DNA of 64,000 nucleotides from Thiopseudomonas denitrificans (GCF_002866065.1 NZ_LNJZ01000002.1:141397-205396), one strand, 5' to 3'. Positions 51,684-61,899 are shown, counted from the stretch's first letter. A program made the numbers and translations. The notes: generated from the sequence alone by a model not told the origin.

Positions 51684-51865
51684 GAGTCTACATTTCAACT
51701 GAGGCATAGCGTTATAGTTAGAAAAGTAACCATTTCCTTGTTTCGATACTGTAGTCATTGTATTTAGTAATATTAAGCCTGAGCCACTAGTAGCCTGTTC
51801 ACTGGTTATTATGCTCGGGCCTTCTGGTTTTGGGACGTTTCATTTCAGGACATAAAGCAACAGTA

Positions 51866-53389
51866 ATGAACAAGATTCTTGTAACCGGTGCTACCGGTTT
51901 TGTTGGCTCTGCTCTCTTGCGTGTGTTGCAGCAGCGCAACGACCTGGAGGCGCTGGGGCTTTGTCGTACGTTACCCACAGATGCTGATGAGTCGCTGGTT
52001 GCTGTAGGCGACTTGGCCGATGCTGATTTATCTGTGGTGCTGCCGGGTATCGATGTGGTCATTCATGCCGCTGCCCGTGCCCATGTCATGCAGGATGCGG
52101 CCACTGATCCGCTGACTGAATATCGTCGCGCCAATGTCGAAGCCAGCCTGAACCTGGCCCGACAGGCCGCCGCTGCCGGGGTGAGGCGCTTTGTTTTCAT
52201 CAGCTCGGTCAAGGTGAATGGCGAAAGCACCAGTGGTCGTGGCCCATACAGTGCAGACCAGATGCCTGCGCCCGAGGATGCTTACGGTATTTCAAAACAT
52301 GAGGCAGAGCAGGCGCTGCAGTTGCTGTGTGCGGAGCAGGGCATGGAGCTGGTGATTGTGCGGCCGCCACTGGTATATGGGCCGGGCGTGAAGGCCAATT
52401 TTGCCAGCTTGGTGCGGCTGTGCAGCAAACCCATCCCCCTGCCGTTTGGCAGCGTCAACAATCGGCGCAGCATGGTGTATCTGGGTAATCTGGTTGATTT
52501 CATTATTTGTTGTGCCACTCACCCGGCTGCCCCAAATCAGGTGTTTCTGGTATCGGATCGGCATGACTTGTCACTGGCTGAGCTTATTGGTGGTATTCGC
52601 GTAGCCATGGGCCGCAAGCCGGCGTTGCTGCCGGTTCCTGTCGGGTTGTTCCGTTTGGCGGGCTGGCTGACTGGCAAGCAGGGCGTGGTTGAGCGCCTGG
52701 TAGGTGACTTGCAAGTGGATACCAGCAAGGCGCATGAACTGCTGGGTTGGCAGCCGCCCTACACGGTAGAGCAGGGGCTGGCCGCTACGGTGGCGGGCAT
52801 GCCAGCGGTGGAGTCTGCAGGTGATCGTAACCTGCCGTTGCTGCGCGTGCTGGATTTTATTTTTGCGCTATGCGGGCTGGTGTTTGGCTTGCCGGTGCTG
52901 GTGGTGATCTATGTGCTGGGCCTGTTCGATACCGGCTCGCCGCTGTTTTTGCAGGAACGGGTCGGCCGCAACAAAAAACCCTTTACGCTGGTCAAATTTC
53001 GTACCATGAAGGTGGATACGGCTTCGGTAGCCAGTCACCTGGCCTCTTCGGCGTCGATCACCCGCATGGGCGGTTTCTTGCGCAAGACCAAGCTGGACGA
53101 GCTGCCCCAGCTGTGGAATGTGCTCAAGGGCGAGATGAGCCTGGTCGGCCCGCGCCCTAACCTGTACAACCAGGACGAGCTGATTGCCGAGCGTGATGCG
53201 CTGGGTGTTTATGCTGTGCGGCCGGGTATTACCGGGCTGGCCCAGGTCAACGAGATCGACATGTCCACCCCGCAGCTGCTGGCCGAAACCGATGCGAAGA
53301 TGATCCGCGAGCTGTCGTTGGGTAATTACTTCAAGTTCATTGTGCAGACGGTGACGGGGAAGGGCTCGGGAGACCGGGTCAGGGGGTAA
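51866..53389 (+). CDS. fused NDP-sugar epimerase/reductase and initiating sugar-phosphate transferase
   Basis: One open frame of 507 residues with two domains. Residues 1 to about 305 are an SDR ([43 protein letters not shown] with YxxxK), like WbpV-type 4-ketoreductases. From about 320 it is a bac_transf priming transferase: hydrophobic helix, [59 protein letters not shown]. The SDR would reduce the 4-keto sugar made by WbpM to UDP-QuiNAc or UDP-FucNAc and the second domain would pass the sugar phosphate to undecaprenyl phosphate. Matches the annotated class of hybrid epimerase/sugar transferases. Confidence 0.85.
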   Translation: MNKILVTGATGFVGSALLRVLQQRNDLEALGLCRTLPTDADESLVAVGDLADADLSVVLPGIDVVIHAAARAHVMQDAATDPLTEYRRANVEASLNLARQAAAAGVRRFVFISSVKVNGESTSGRGPYSADQMPAPEDAYGISKHEAEQALQLLCAEQGMELVIVRPPLVYGPGVKANFASLVRLCSKPIPLPFGSVNNRRSMVYLGNLVDFIICCATHPAAPNQVFLVSDRHDLSLAELIGGIRVAMGRKPALLPVPVGLFRLAGWLTGKQGVVERLVGDLQVDTSKAHELLGWQPPYTVEQGLAATVAGMPAVESAGDRNLPLLRVLDFIFALCGLVFGLPVLVVIYVLGLFDTGSPLFLQERVGRNKKPFTLVKFRTMKVDTASVASHLASSASITRMGGFLRKTKLDELPQLWNVLKGEMSLVGPRPNLYNQDELIAERDALGVYAVRPGITGLAQVNEIDMSTPQLLAETDAKMIRELSLGNYFKFIVQTVTGKGSGDRVRG

Positions 53390-53396
53390 TGGTATT

Positions 53397-53434
53397 GGTA
53401 AAGGGGTCAGGTCCATGGGCCTGACCCCTTTACC
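53397..53434. repeat. perfect 15-bp hairpin before wbpM
   Basis: GGTAAAGGGGTCAGG (53397-53411) and CCTGACCCCTTTACC (53420-53434) with an 8-base loop TCCATGGG. No T-run follows. Sequences of the type GGGGTCAG...CTGACCCC are common as dispersed REP-like repeats in gammaproteobacteria, so this may be an inserted repeat. It could also attenuate wbpM. Confidence 0.6.
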
Positions 53435-53472
53435 TTCAAGCCCTTTTAGCAATTGAAGTGGAAAAAGTCGTG

Positions 53473-55452
53473 ATGCGTGATTTTTTGCTGAATCTGTCAC
53501 GCCGCCACAAGCGGGCCTTGCAGGTGGTTGCCGATGTGCTGCTGATCTGGCTGTGCCTGTGGCTGGCGTTTGTGGTGCGGGTGGGTTTTGACAAGGCATG
53601 GGTGGCCGTACATGAGCACGTGTGGCTGTTTTTTGCTGCGCCGCTGATCACCGTTCCGGTGTGCATTCGTTTGGGCATGTACCGGGCGGTGATGCGCTAT
53701 CTGGGCCGTGAAGCGCTGGTCGAGATTGCCAAGGCGCTGACGGTTTCGGCGCTGGTCCTGGCGCTGCTGGTGTACTGGATGCAGACACCGGACAAGCCGC
53801 AAATTCCGCGCTCGTTCGTCATGCTGTACTGGACCATCAGCCTGATTGCGGTGGGCGGGTTGCGGCTGGCCATGCGCCAGTATTTTCTCGGCGACTGGTA
53901 TGAGAACAGCAACCGCTTTTTCCGGCCGCGCCGGAATTTGCCCCGGGTGGTTGTGTACGGGGCCGGCTCGGCCGGCAACCAGCTGGTGCGTGCCCTGCGC
54001 ATGGGCAAGGTGATGGAGCCGGTGGCTTTTCTGGATGACGATGATTCCATCGCCACCCGTACCATTGCCGGGCTCAAGGTGTACAAACCGAAGCATATTG
54101 AAGAGATGCTGCGCATCACCGGTGCCACCCAGGTGCTGCTGGCCATGCCTTCGGCCAGTCGGGCCCGTCGCCGCGAGGTGTTGGCCATGCTGGAGCCGTA
54201 CCCGGTGCATGTGCGCTCGATCCCCGGCTTCATGGACCTGGCCCAGGGGCTGGTCAAGGTCCAGGACCTGCAGGAGGTGGACATTGCCGACCTGCTCGGG
54301 CGTGATGCGGTGGTACCGAATCAGGCACTGTTTGAGCGTTGCATCAAGGAGCAGGTGGTGCTGGTGACCGGTGCTGGCGGCTCGATCGGCTCCGAGCTGT
54401 GCCGGCAGATTCTGGCCAGTGGTGCGACCACGCTGATCCTGTACGAGCACAGCGAGTTCAACCTGTATGCCATCAGCCAGGAGCTGGAGCAGCGGGTCAG
54501 CCATGAGGGGCTACAGGTGCAGCTGATTCCGGTGCTGGGCTCGGTGCGTAACAAGAAACGTCTGCTGGAGGTGTTTCGCAGCTGGCCGGTGAATACCGTT
54601 TATCACGCGGCGGCCTACAAGCATGTGCCGATTGTCGAGCACAACACCGCCGAGGGTATCCGTAACAACGTGATGGGTACGCTCTATACCGCGCAGGCGG
54701 CGATCGAGACCGGCGTGCAGCACTTCGTGCTGATTTCCACTGACAAGGCGGTGCGTCCGACCAATGTGATGGGCAGCACCAAGCGCCTGGCCGAGATGGT
54801 GCTGCAGGCGCTGAGCCGCGAGCCGCAGGTGCAATTGTTCAGCGATACTGACGAGCGTGTTGTGGCCAACAATACCCGCTTTACCATGGTGCGCTTCGGC
54901 AACGTGCTGGGTTCGTCCGGCTCGGTGATTCCGCTGTTTCGCAAGCAGATCCGTGATGGTGGCCCGGTCACTGTGACCCATCCGGAAATGACGCGTTATT
55001 TCATGACCATTCCCGAGGCGTCGCAGCTGGTGATCCAGGCCGGCTCGATGGGGCAGGGCGGAGATGTGTTCGTTTTGGATATGGGCGAGCCGGTGCGCAT
55101 TCTGGAGATGGCGCAGAAGATGATCCGCCTGTCCGGTTTGACGGTGCGTTCGGAGGAGGAGCCTGCGGGTGAAATAAGCATCGAGTTCACCGGCCTGCGC
55201 CCCGGCGAGAAGCTCTACGAAGAGCTGCTGATCGGCGATAATGTCAGCGGTACGGAGCACCCGATGATCATGCGTGCCAGCGAGGAGTACCTGCCCTGGC
55301 ACGAACTGTGCGCGGTGCTGCGCCGGCTGCTGGTGCTGGCCGAGCGTGGCGAGTGCGAGGATATTCGCCAGGTGCTGCTCGAGACCGTCAACGGCTACCA
55401 GCCCCAGTCGGATATCGTTGACTGGGTGTACCTGCAGGCAGAAGCACGCTGA
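53473..55452 (+). CDS. wbpM: membrane NDP-sugar 4,6-dehydratase, WbpM-like
   Basis: About 659 residues (665 in P. aeruginosa WbpM). The N-terminal 120 residues hold four membrane segments, then a nucleotide-binding domain (VVVYGAGSAGNQLVRALRMG), then the catalytic SDR domain from about residue 295: VLVTGAGGSIGSELCRQILA, VYHAAAYKHVPIVEHNTAEG, LISTDKAVRPTNVMGSTKRL (the SMK/STK-type site). It makes UDP-4-keto-6-deoxy-GlcNAc for the fused enzyme upstream. A GTG at 53458 is an alternative start. Last gene of the O-antigen locus, as in Pseudomonas. Confidence 0.92.
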   Translation: MRDFLLNLSRRHKRALQVVADVLLIWLCLWLAFVVRVGFDKAWVAVHEHVWLFFAAPLITVPVCIRLGMYRAVMRYLGREALVEIAKALTVSALVLALLVYWMQTPDKPQIPRSFVMLYWTISLIAVGGLRLAMRQYFLGDWYENSNRFFRPRRNLPRVVVYGAGSAGNQLVRALRMGKVMEPVAFLDDDDSIATRTIAGLKVYKPKHIEEMLRITGATQVLLAMPSASRARRREVLAMLEPYPVHVRSIPGFMDLAQGLVKVQDLQEVDIADLLGRDAVVPNQALFERCIKEQVVLVTGAGGSIGSELCRQILASGATTLILYEHSEFNLYAISQELEQRVSHEGLQVQLIPVLGSVRNKKRLLEVFRSWPVNTVYHAAAYKHVPIVEHNTAEGIRNNVMGTLYTAQAAIETGVQHFVLISTDKAVRPTNVMGSTKRLAEMVLQALSREPQVQLFSDTDERVVANNTRFTMVRFGNVLGSSGSVIPLFRKQIRDGGPVTVTHPEMTRYFMTIPEASQLVIQAGSMGQGGDVFVLDMGEPVRILEMAQKMIRLSGLTVRSEEEPAGEISIEFTGLRPGEKLYEELLIGDNVSGTEHPMIMRASEEYLPWHELCAVLRRLLVLAERGECEDIRQVLLETVNGYQPQSDIVDWVYLQAEAR

Positions 55453-55652
55453 AGGCTTGCTCGCCTGGAAATTTGAAAAATGATGTGTGATAACGAGCCA
55501 GTCAGCTGGTGCTAATGATATTGTTTTTTGTGAAAGACTTGGCTCCGTCCTTCAATAGGGCGGTTTATCTGTGAAGATTTGAGTACACTGATTCAGCGAT
55601 TACGCATTAAACGAATCTGATAATGTGGCGACCACATAAAGCAGGAGGGCAT

Positions 55653-55868
55653 ATGGTAAGCATACCTGTAGACCGAATGACACTGCGGGAAAAACTGGAA
55701 ATTATCGACTTGCTTTGGAGCAGCATCAGCTCAGAAAATTCTGAGGAGGTTTCGCCACGCTGGCATGGCAAAGAGCTTGATCGACGCTTGAAGCGGGTCG
55801 ATACCGGTGAATCCGTCTTTGAAGACTGGGACGTCGTGAAACGAGAACTTCAGGAATTGTCTCGTTGA
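55653..55868 (+). CDS. addiction-module antitoxin (PF09720-type)
   Basis: 71 residues. ATG 55653 follows AGGAGG. MVSIPVDRMTLREKLEIIDL and LLWSSISS are typical of this small helical antitoxin family; the C-terminal WDVVKRELQELSR is the toxin-binding tail. It neutralises the ParE/RelE-type toxin encoded immediately downstream and probably represses the shared promoter with it. The stop overlaps the toxin start. Confidence 0.85.
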   Translation: MVSIPVDRMTLREKLEIIDLLWSSISSENSEEVSPRWHGKELDRRLKRVDTGESVFEDWDVVKRELQELSR

Positions 55869-56158
55869 AAATCAAGATACTGAATTCTGCGAATGATGAT
55901 CTGAAGACTGCTTTCCAGTTTTATGAAAAGCAGCAGGCAGGGCTGGGCAAGTATTTTTTGAGTTCGTTACAAGCTGATATTGATTCACTTCATTTTTTTT
56001 CCGGAATTCATCCGATTTATGCTGAAAAATTTTATCGCCTGCTGGCTCGGCGTTTTCCTTATGCCGTCTACTATCAGGTCGAAAATGAGCTAGTCAGTGT
56101 TTATGCGGTTTTGGACTGTCGACGGAGCCCGGAGAATAATCAGAAGCGGTTAAAGTGA
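55865..56158 (+). CDS. RelE/ParE-family toxin
   Basis: 97 residues with a TTG start (55865) overlapping the antitoxin TGA, hence coupled and presumably weaker translation. IKILNSANDDLKTAFQFYEK, FYRLLARRFPYAVYYQVENE and VYAVLDCRRSPE match the RelE/ParE superfamily fold (basic central strand RRFPYAVYY). The target, ribosome-bound mRNA or gyrase, cannot be told from sequence. Confidence 0.85.
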   Translation: MKIKILNSANDDLKTAFQFYEKQQAGLGKYFLSSLQADIDSLHFFSGIHPIYAEKFYRLLARRFPYAVYYQVENELVSVYAVLDCRRSPENNQKRLK

Positions 56159-56210
56159 ATTGATACTCTGAGCATCTGATGATGCCAGCTTCACCATTAG
56201 CAGAAAACAA

Positions 56211-56236
56211 AAACGGCCACCCATGGGTGGCCGTTT
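56211..56236. terminator. bidirectional terminator after accC
   Basis: AAACGGCCACCC/GGGTGGCCGTTT with an AT centre; A-run on the left and TTTT on the right give T-tracts in both directions. It ends accC (minus) and the toxin-antitoxin unit (plus). Confidence 0.8.
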
Positions 56237-56252
56237 TAATTGGTGACAAGCC

Positions 56253-57596
56253 TTACTTGCGGTTGAGCTTGTTTTCCAGGTAGTGGATGTTGACACCGCC
56301 GTGCATGAAGCCCTTGTCGTTCATCAGGTCAATGTGCAGGGGTACGTTGGTCTTGATGCCGTCGACAATGATTTCATCCAGAGCGTTGCGCATGCGGCCC
56401 ATGGCCTCTTCGCGGGTTTCGCCCCAGGTGATGATCTTGCCGATCAGGGAGTCATAGTGCGGTGGCACGCGGTAGCCGCTGTACAGGTGGGAGTCCATGC
56501 GCACACCGTTGCCGCCGGGGGCGTGGTAATGCTTGACCAGGCCGGGGCTGGGCATGAAGTTGTCGGGGTCTTCCGCGTTGATGCGGCATTCGAAGGCGTG
56601 ACCACGGAACTTGATGTCCTTCTGGCTGACCGACAGCGGGTTGCCGGCGGCGATGCTGATCATCTCCTTGACCAGGTCAAAGCCGGTGATCATCTCGGTG
56701 ACCGGGTGCTCCACCTGGATGCGGGTGTTCATCTCGATGAAGTAGAAGCGGCCGTCCTCGTAGAGGAACTCGAAGGTGCCCGCGCCACGGTAGCCGATGT
56801 CGATACAGGCTTGCACGCAGCGCTCGAATACCTGCTTGCGCGCCTGCTCGTCAATGTAGGGAGCCGGGGCTTCCTCGATGACCTTCTGGTGGCGGCGCTG
56901 CAGCGAGCAGTCGCGATCGCCGAAGTGTACGGCGTTGCCCTGGCCGTCGGCCATGATCTGGATCTCGACGTGGCGCGGGTTGCCGAGGAACTTTTCCAGA
57001 TACACCACCGGGTTGCCGAAGGCGGCAGCCGCTTCGTTGCGGGTGTGTACGGCTGCACGTAGCAGGTCGTCTTCATGATGCACCACGCGCATGCCACGAC
57101 CACCGCCGCCGCCGGCGGCCTTGATGATGACGGGATAGCCCACTTCACGGGCGATGCGCAGGGCTTCCTGCTCGTCTTCGGGCAGCGGGCCGTCGGAACC
57201 GGGTACCACCGGCACGCCGGCTTTTTTCATGGCGTCCTTGGCGGCGACTTTGTCACCCATCATGCGGATGACGTCGGCGCTGGGGCCGATGAAGGTGAAG
57301 CCGGAGTTTTCGACTTGCTCGGCGAAGTCGGGGTTTTCCGCCAGAAAGCCGTAGCCGGGGTGAATGGCGTTGGCGCCGGTCACTTCGGCGGCGGCGATAA
57401 TGGCAGGGATTTGCAGGTAAGACTGGGCACCGGGGGCCGGACCGATACAGACGGTTTCGTCGGCCAGGGACAGGTGCATCAGGTCGCGGTCAGCCGAGGA
57501 ATAGACGGCTACGGTTTTAATGCCCATTTCTTTACACGCACGCATCACGCGCAGTGCAATTTCACCGCGGTTGGCAATCAGGACTTTTTCCAGCAT
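56253..57596 (-). CDS. accC: acetyl-CoA carboxylase biotin carboxylase subunit
   Basis: 447 residues, full length. [20 protein letters not shown] at the N-terminus; ATP-grasp loop [20 protein letters not shown]; catalytic [18 protein letters not shown] with Glu, Asn, Arg and Glu residues; C-terminal [20 protein letters not shown]. It carboxylates biotin on AccB, committing acetyl-CoA to fatty-acid synthesis. Lies 17 bp downstream of accB in the aroQ-accB-accC order. Confidence 0.97.
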   Translation of the reverse strand: MLEKVLIANRGEIALRVMRACKEMGIKTVAVYSSADRDLMHLSLADETVCIGPAPGAQSYLQIPAIIAAAEVTGANAIHPGYGFLAENPDFAEQVENSGFTFIGPSADVIRMMGDKVAAKDAMKKAGVPVVPGSDGPLPEDEQEALRIAREVGYPVIIKAAGGGGGRGMRVVHHEDDLLRAAVHTRNEAAAAFGNPVVYLEKFLGNPRHVEIQIMADGQGNAVHFGDRDCSLQRRHQKVIEEAPAPYIDEQARKQVFERCVQACIDIGYRGAGTFEFLYEDGRFYFIEMNTRIQVEHPVTEMITGFDLVKEMISIAAGNPLSVSQKDIKFRGHAFECRINAEDPDNFMPSPGLVKHYHAPGGNGVRMDSHLYSGYRVPPHYDSLIGKIITWGETREEAMGRMRNALDEIIVDGIKTNVPLHIDLMNDKGFMHGGVNIHYLENKLNRK

Positions 57597-57613
57597 TGCA
57601 GACTCCAGGTGAT

Positions 57614-58072
57614 TTAAACGATGGTGAACAGGGGCTGGTCGTATTCAACCGGCTGGCCGTTTTCTACCAGGATTTCGCCGATCACGCCGCCGACATCGCT
57701 TTCGATGTGGTTCATCATTTTCATGGCTTCAACGATGCACAGTACGTCGCCTTTTTTCACGCTCTGGCCGGGCTCGACAAAGTTGCCGGAGGTGGGGGAA
57801 GGGGCGCGGTAGAAGGTACCGACCATCGGCGAGCGGACCACGGTGCCTTTCAGCTGGGGCGCGGCAGCTTCTGCGGCGGGCGCGGCGGCAGGTGCAGCAA
57901 CGGGTGCCGGGGCGGCAACCGGGGCCGGAGCGGCAGCGTAAGCGATTGGTTGGGCGGCTACGGCGCTGTGGCGGGTGATGCGTACGGACTCTTCGCCCTC
58001 GTGAATCTCCAGTTCGTCAATGCCGGATTCTTCAACGAGTTCAATGAGTTTTTTTACTTTACGAATATCCAT
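57614..58072 (-). CDS. accB: biotin carboxyl carrier protein of acetyl-CoA carboxylase
   Basis: 152 residues. N-terminal helix [20 protein letters not shown], an Ala/Pro-rich flexible linker (about residues 40-75), then the biotinyl domain with [11 protein letters not shown] carrying the modified lysine. The family thumb sequence lies in [20 protein letters not shown]. Partner of AccC encoded directly downstream. Confidence 0.96.
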   Translation of the reverse strand: MDIRKVKKLIELVEESGIDELEIHEGEESVRITRHSAVAAQPIAYAAAPAPVAAPAPVAAPAAAPAAEAAAPQLKGTVVRSPMVGTFYRAPSPTSGNFVEPGQSVKKGDVLCIVEAMKMMNHIESDVGGVIGEILVENGQPVEYDQPLFTIV

Positions 58073-58105
58073 CGGGTATGACTCCGCAGGTTGTTTGAGT
58101 GGTAA

Positions 58106-58549
58106 TCAGGGATTGTTGACATGCTCGATTGCGGCATCCAGGGCCAGGCGGTAACCGCTGGCACCCAGGCCGCAAATCACCCCTACCGCAATGTCGGAGA
58201 AGTAGGAGTGGTGTCGAAAAGGTTCGCGCTTGTACACGTTGGACAAGTGCACTTCAATGAATGGGATGCTCACTGCCAGCAACGCGTCACGTAAAGCAAC
58301 GCTGGTATGTGTAAAAGCGGCAGGATTGATGATGATGAACGCAGTTTCGTCGTTTCTGGCTGCATGAATGCGTTCGATCAACTGGTATTCGGCGTTGCTC
58401 TGCAGGCAATCCAGCCGGTGGCCGGCGGCAGCGGCCTGCTGCTGCAGGGCATGGTTGATGTCGTCCAGCGTGTTTGAGCCGTAAACCCCGGGCTCGCGTG
58501 TGCCCAGCAAATTGAGGTTGGGGCCGTGCAACAGAAGAATGGAAGCCAT
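58106..58549 (-). CDS. aroQ: type II 3-dehydroquinate dehydratase
   Basis: 147 residues. [17 protein letters not shown] (active-site Arg/Tyr), [18 protein letters not shown] (Asn, His) and [20 protein letters not shown] are the conserved blocks of the dodecameric type II enzyme. It forms 3-dehydroshikimate. ATG 58549 is the family start. Upstream of accB as in Pseudomonas. Confidence 0.96.
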   Translation of the reverse strand: MASILLLHGPNLNLLGTREPGVYGSNTLDDINHALQQQAAAAGHRLDCLQSNAEYQLIERIHAARNDETAFIIINPAAFTHTSVALRDALLAVSIPFIEVHLSNVYKREPFRHHSYFSDIAVGVICGLGASGYRLALDAAIEHVNNP

Positions 58550-58768
58550 GCCGGTGCCTTGGTATGTAAAAGCGGACAATATGCCTTGAACTGCGGCAAA
58601 TGTCAGCCCTTGGTAGTCAAATTAAGACTAATGAGTGTGGCGCGGGGTGATAATCCGGTTTTCTGCTGTGTGTTGCAGCCTGAAGGCGGGCCTGGGGCTT
58701 CTGTTGTGGCCGGTTGTGGCTGGCGGGCGGCCAGTTATGACTCTGTTGGGCAGGGCCGGGCGCTTATC

Positions 58769-59221
58769 TTATCCCCGACGGATCAGCCAGACGCCGGCGA
58801 CGATGCAGGCCATGCCCAGCACCTTGCCGGTGGTGATGGAGGATTCGCGAAAGCCCAGCCAGCCCTGGTGGTCGAGCAGCAGGGCGCTGGCCATCTGCCC
58901 GGCCAGTACCAGTGCCATGAACAACAGGGCACCGATGCGCGGGGCGGCAAAGGCGGCGGTGAAGACGAAGAAAGCACCCATCAGGCCGCCGGCCAGATGC
59001 CACCACTGCAGTTGTCTGAACCCGGCAAGCGGGATGCTTTCACGTTGCAGCAGCAGGGCCAGGACCAGCCCCAGGGTGCCCATCAGGAACGAGATGGTGG
59101 CTGCCGCCAGAACGCTGGACAGTTCGCGGGCCAGCAGGCCGTTGATGCCGGCCTGCACCGGCATGAAGAAGCCGGCCATGAAGGCCATCAGCAGAAATAG
59201 CCAGAGTGTCAGTGTGCTCAT
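58769..59221 (-). CDS. small DMT-family transporter (YdcZ/DUF606 type)
   Basis: 150 residues, five hydrophobic segments. FMAGFFMPVQAGINGLLARE and WWHLAGGLMGAFFVFTAAFA, then IGALLFMALVLAGQMASALL and DHQGWLGF match the DUF606/YdcZ family of half-size drug/metabolite transporters. Substrate unknown. May pair with itself as an antiparallel dimer. Stands alone, 45 bp from the next gene. Confidence 0.8.
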   Translation of the reverse strand: MSTLTLWLFLLMAFMAGFFMPVQAGINGLLARELSSVLAAATISFLMGTLGLVLALLLQRESIPLAGFRQLQWWHLAGGLMGAFFVFTAAFAAPRIGALLFMALVLAGQMASALLLDHQGWLGFRESSITTGKVLGMACIVAGVWLIRRG

Positions 59222-59265
59222 GGTGTGAATTCTGGATTTCCTGTTTCAGTGTGCCGTTACGGCGC

Positions 59266-59820
59266 TCATCGTTGCGGCGGGAAGTTTTTCAGCAATCGCC
59301 CGGCTGCTTTGCGGATTTCCGCGTCACGTTTTTGTGGGCGGGTGGCGCTGGATGTGGCTGGCCATTGTTCGCTGGCCCGCCAGGCCAGCTTGCCGCTTTG
59401 GGCGTCCAGAATGTCCAGTTGCAGGGTGAAGACCCGGTAGCGCACGTCCTGCGGTTCGATCCAGCCGGGGCCGCCCCAGTAACGTCCCCAGGGATCGCCC
59501 CAGTAACCGCCACGATGGACATAAACGCGCTCGACGCGGTCTTCCTGGCCCAGCCAGGCACGTACCAGAAAGTCGGGCTGCTCTTCGGTGGGCAAAAAGC
59601 CCCATTGCAGCAGCTGGTCGCCGACCACGTCGCGGATGCGTTCCTGGTCGAGGTCGCTGGATTGTTCGCGGCTGTAGAATTCGACGGCGGGCTCGGCCCA
59701 TTGCCAGCTTTGCCAGTGGGAGAAGTCCTGCCCGGGGTTGTAGTCGAGTTCGGTCAGGGCGGCGGTCTGGCAACCGGTAAGTAAAAAGCTGATCAGCAGA
59801 AACTGCAAAATGCGCTGCAT
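59266..59820 (-). CDS. DUF4136 family lipoprotein
   Basis: 184 residues. Lipoprotein signal RILQFLLISFLLTGC predicts lipidation at Cys17. The DUF4136 pattern follows: DYNPGQDFSHWQSWQWAEP, DQERIRDVVGDQLLQWGFLP, FLVRAWLGQEDR, a Gly/Trp-rich loop (GGYWGDPWGRYWGGPG) and IRKAAGRLLKNFPP at the end. Likely outer-membrane periplasmic lipoprotein; function of the family unknown. Confidence 0.85.
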   Translation of the reverse strand: MQRILQFLLISFLLTGCQTAALTELDYNPGQDFSHWQSWQWAEPAVEFYSREQSSDLDQERIRDVVGDQLLQWGFLPTEEQPDFLVRAWLGQEDRVERVYVHRGGYWGDPWGRYWGGPGWIEPQDVRYRVFTLQLDILDAQSGKLAWRASEQWPATSSATRPQKRDAEIRKAAGRLLKNFPPQR

Positions 59821-59993
59821 GGCTGTTCTCCGTTTGCGTCAGGACTGGCTACAGCATAGCAGAAAGCGGTTTTTGCCATGGCAACTGTTTGCCGTTTTCG
59901 GGGTGTTGCCGGGAGTGGCTTTTCTGGCCCGGCTGGGCGCGCAGGTGGAAAAGGGGTGGTGTGCGAGGAGGGCAAGCTGTTTGCACCCGGAAA

Positions 59994-60022
59994 CAGAACA
60001 GCCGCCCGGAGGCGGCTGTTCT
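59994..60022 (-). terminator. hairpin downstream of mdh
   Basis: AGAACAGCCGCC and GGCGGCTGTTCT form a 12-bp stem around a CGGA loop, 27 bp after the mdh stop. The T-run on the minus strand is short (TTT), so strength is uncertain. Confidence 0.6.
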
Positions 60023-60048
60023 GGTGTCATGCAAATGCTTGCAGCGAC

Positions 60049-61026
60049 TTACAGCAGGTGGGCAACGCCGGCTTTTTCCTGCTCCAGCTCGTCCAGAGTG
60101 ATGTTGATGTACTTCTGGCTGAACTCGTCGATTTCCAGGCCCTTGACGATTTCGTACTCGCCGTTGGCGCAGGTGACAGGGAAGCCGAACATGGTGCCTT
60201 CAGGAATGCCGTAGGAGCCGTCGGAAGGAATACCCATGGTGACCCACTCGCCGTTGGTGCCCAGCCACCAGTCGTGGATGTGGTCGATAGCGGCGTTGGC
60301 AGCGGAAGCGGCAGAGGACAGGCCACGGGCTTCGATGATGGCAGCGCCACGCTTGCCGACGGTTGGCAGGAATACGTTGGCGTTCCATTCCTGGTCGTTG
60401 ATCAGGTCCTTGACGTTTTCGCCGTTGATGGTGGCGTAGCGGTAGTCGGCGTACATGGTCGGGCTGTGGTTGCCCCAGACGCAGAGTTTGCGGATGTCGG
60501 CTACGGCCTTGCCGGTTTTCTCGGCAACCTGGCTCAGGGCGCGGTTGTGGTCCAGACGCAGCATGGCGGTGAAGTTGCGCGGGTTCAGGTCTGGCGCGGA
60601 CTTCATGGCGATGTAGGCGTTGGTGTTGGCAGGGTTGCCAACCACCAGAACCTTGACGTTGCGGTCGGCAACCTTGTTCAGGGCGCGGCCCTGGACGGTG
60701 AAGATTTCGGCGTTGGCGGCCAGCAGGTCGGAACGCTCCATGCCTTTGGAGCGTGGACGGGCACCCACCAGGATGGCAACCTGGATGTCCTTGAAAGCAA
60801 CTTCCGGATCATCGGAAGCGGTCATGCCGGCCAGCAGCGGGAACGCACAGTCTTGCAGTTCCATCATGACGCCTTTCAGGGCGTCCTGGGCTTGTGGCAG
60901 GTCCAGCAGTTGCAGGATTACCGGCTGGTCCTTGCCCAGCATTTCGCCGCTGGCGATACGGAACAGCAGGGCATAACCGATTTGACCAGCTGCGCCGGTG
61001 ACGGCAACACGTACGGGAGCTTTCAT
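60049..61026 (-). CDS. mdh: NAD-dependent malate dehydrogenase
   Basis: 325 residues. [20 protein letters not shown] (Rossmann), [31 protein letters not shown], and the catalytic [11 protein letters not shown] histidine. Belongs to the longer cytosolic-type group found in Burkholderia and some marine gammaproteobacteria rather than the E. coli type. It interconverts malate and oxaloacetate in the TCA cycle. ATG 61026 was chosen as the family start ([11 protein letters not shown]). Confidence 0.95.
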   Translation of the reverse strand: MKAPVRVAVTGAAGQIGYALLFRIASGEMLGKDQPVILQLLDLPQAQDALKGVMMELQDCAFPLLAGMTASDDPEVAFKDIQVAILVGARPRSKGMERSDLLAANAEIFTVQGRALNKVADRNVKVLVVGNPANTNAYIAMKSAPDLNPRNFTAMLRLDHNRALSQVAEKTGKAVADIRKLCVWGNHSPTMYADYRYATINGENVKDLINDQEWNANVFLPTVGKRGAAIIEARGLSSAASAANAAIDHIHDWWLGTNGEWVTMGIPSDGSYGIPEGTMFGFPVTCANGEYEIVKGLEIDEFSQKYINITLDELEQEKAGVAHLL

Positions 61027-61281
61027 TGGGTCTCTCCAAGTCGTTAGAAACGTAAAATATTCCATGCGGAATGGCAGGTCGGCTCGTGAAGGAAACTCTC
61101 TGGGGAGTGCGAGCCGGTTCTCACGGCGGAAAATGGTAGCAAGCCCCTTGTATGAGTACAAGGACTACTTAAGGGGTACGGCTGGCGTGCCGCGCGCAAT
61201 GGCGGGGGCTTTTCTGTTAGCATGCCCGGTCATGAAAAATCGGGACAGGCCCGGTTTGCCAGCCAAGCAAGTGAGGTGTAT

Positions 61282-61899
61282 GTGTCTACCCCTGAATTGA
61301 ATACCGATGAGTCCCGCGTCAGCTACGGCATTGGCCGCCAGATGGGCGAACAACTGCGCCAGAACCCGCCCCCCGGCACCAGTATCGAGGCGGTGATGGC
61401 CGGTCTGCGTGATGCCTTCAATGGTGCGCCCAGTGCGGTTGAACCTGAGCAGTTAAGCGCAAGTTTTGCAGTGATCCGTGAGCGCATGGAGGCCGAGGCG
61501 GCCGAGAAAGCGGCAAAGGCGGCTCAGACCGGTGTTGAATTTTTGCAGGAAAACGCCAAAAAAGACGGCGTTGTCACCCTGGAGTCCGGCCTGCAGTATG
61601 AAGTGCTGACCGTTGGCGATGGCGACAAGCCAGGCCGTGACAGCACCGTGCGCACCCATTACCACGGCACCCTGATTGATGGCAGTGTGTTTGACAGCTC
61701 CTACGAGCGCGGCCAGCCTGCCGAGTTTCCGGTGGGTGGCGTGATTGCCGGCTGGACCGAGGCACTGCAGTTGATGCCGGTGGGCAGCAAATGGCGTCTG
61801 TATGTGCCGGCAGAGCTGGCCTATGGCGAGCGTGCCGTGGGCAGCATTCCTGCGCACAGCGCGCTGGTGTTTGATGTCGAGCTGCTGGACATCCTGTAA
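61282..61899 (+). CDS. fklB: FKBP-type peptidyl-prolyl isomerase, FklB-like
   Basis: 205 residues with a GTG start after GAGG. The N-terminal dimerisation helices (VSYGIGRQMGEQLRQNPPPG, FLQENAKKDGV) precede the FKBP domain: RTHYHGTLIDGSVFDSSYER, PVGGVIAGWTEALQLMPVGS, YVPAELAYGERAVGSIPAHS and LVFDVELLDIL. Same size and layout as E. coli FklB (206). No signal peptide, so cytoplasmic. It assists proline-limited protein folding. Divergent from mdh. Confidence 0.92.
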   Translation: MSTPELNTDESRVSYGIGRQMGEQLRQNPPPGTSIEAVMAGLRDAFNGAPSAVEPEQLSASFAVIRERMEAEAAEKAAKAAQTGVEFLQENAKKDGVVTLESGLQYEVLTVGDGDKPGRDSTVRTHYHGTLIDGSVFDSSYERGQPAEFPVGGVIAGWTEALQLMPVGSKWRLYVPAELAYGERAVGSIPAHSALVFDVELLDIL

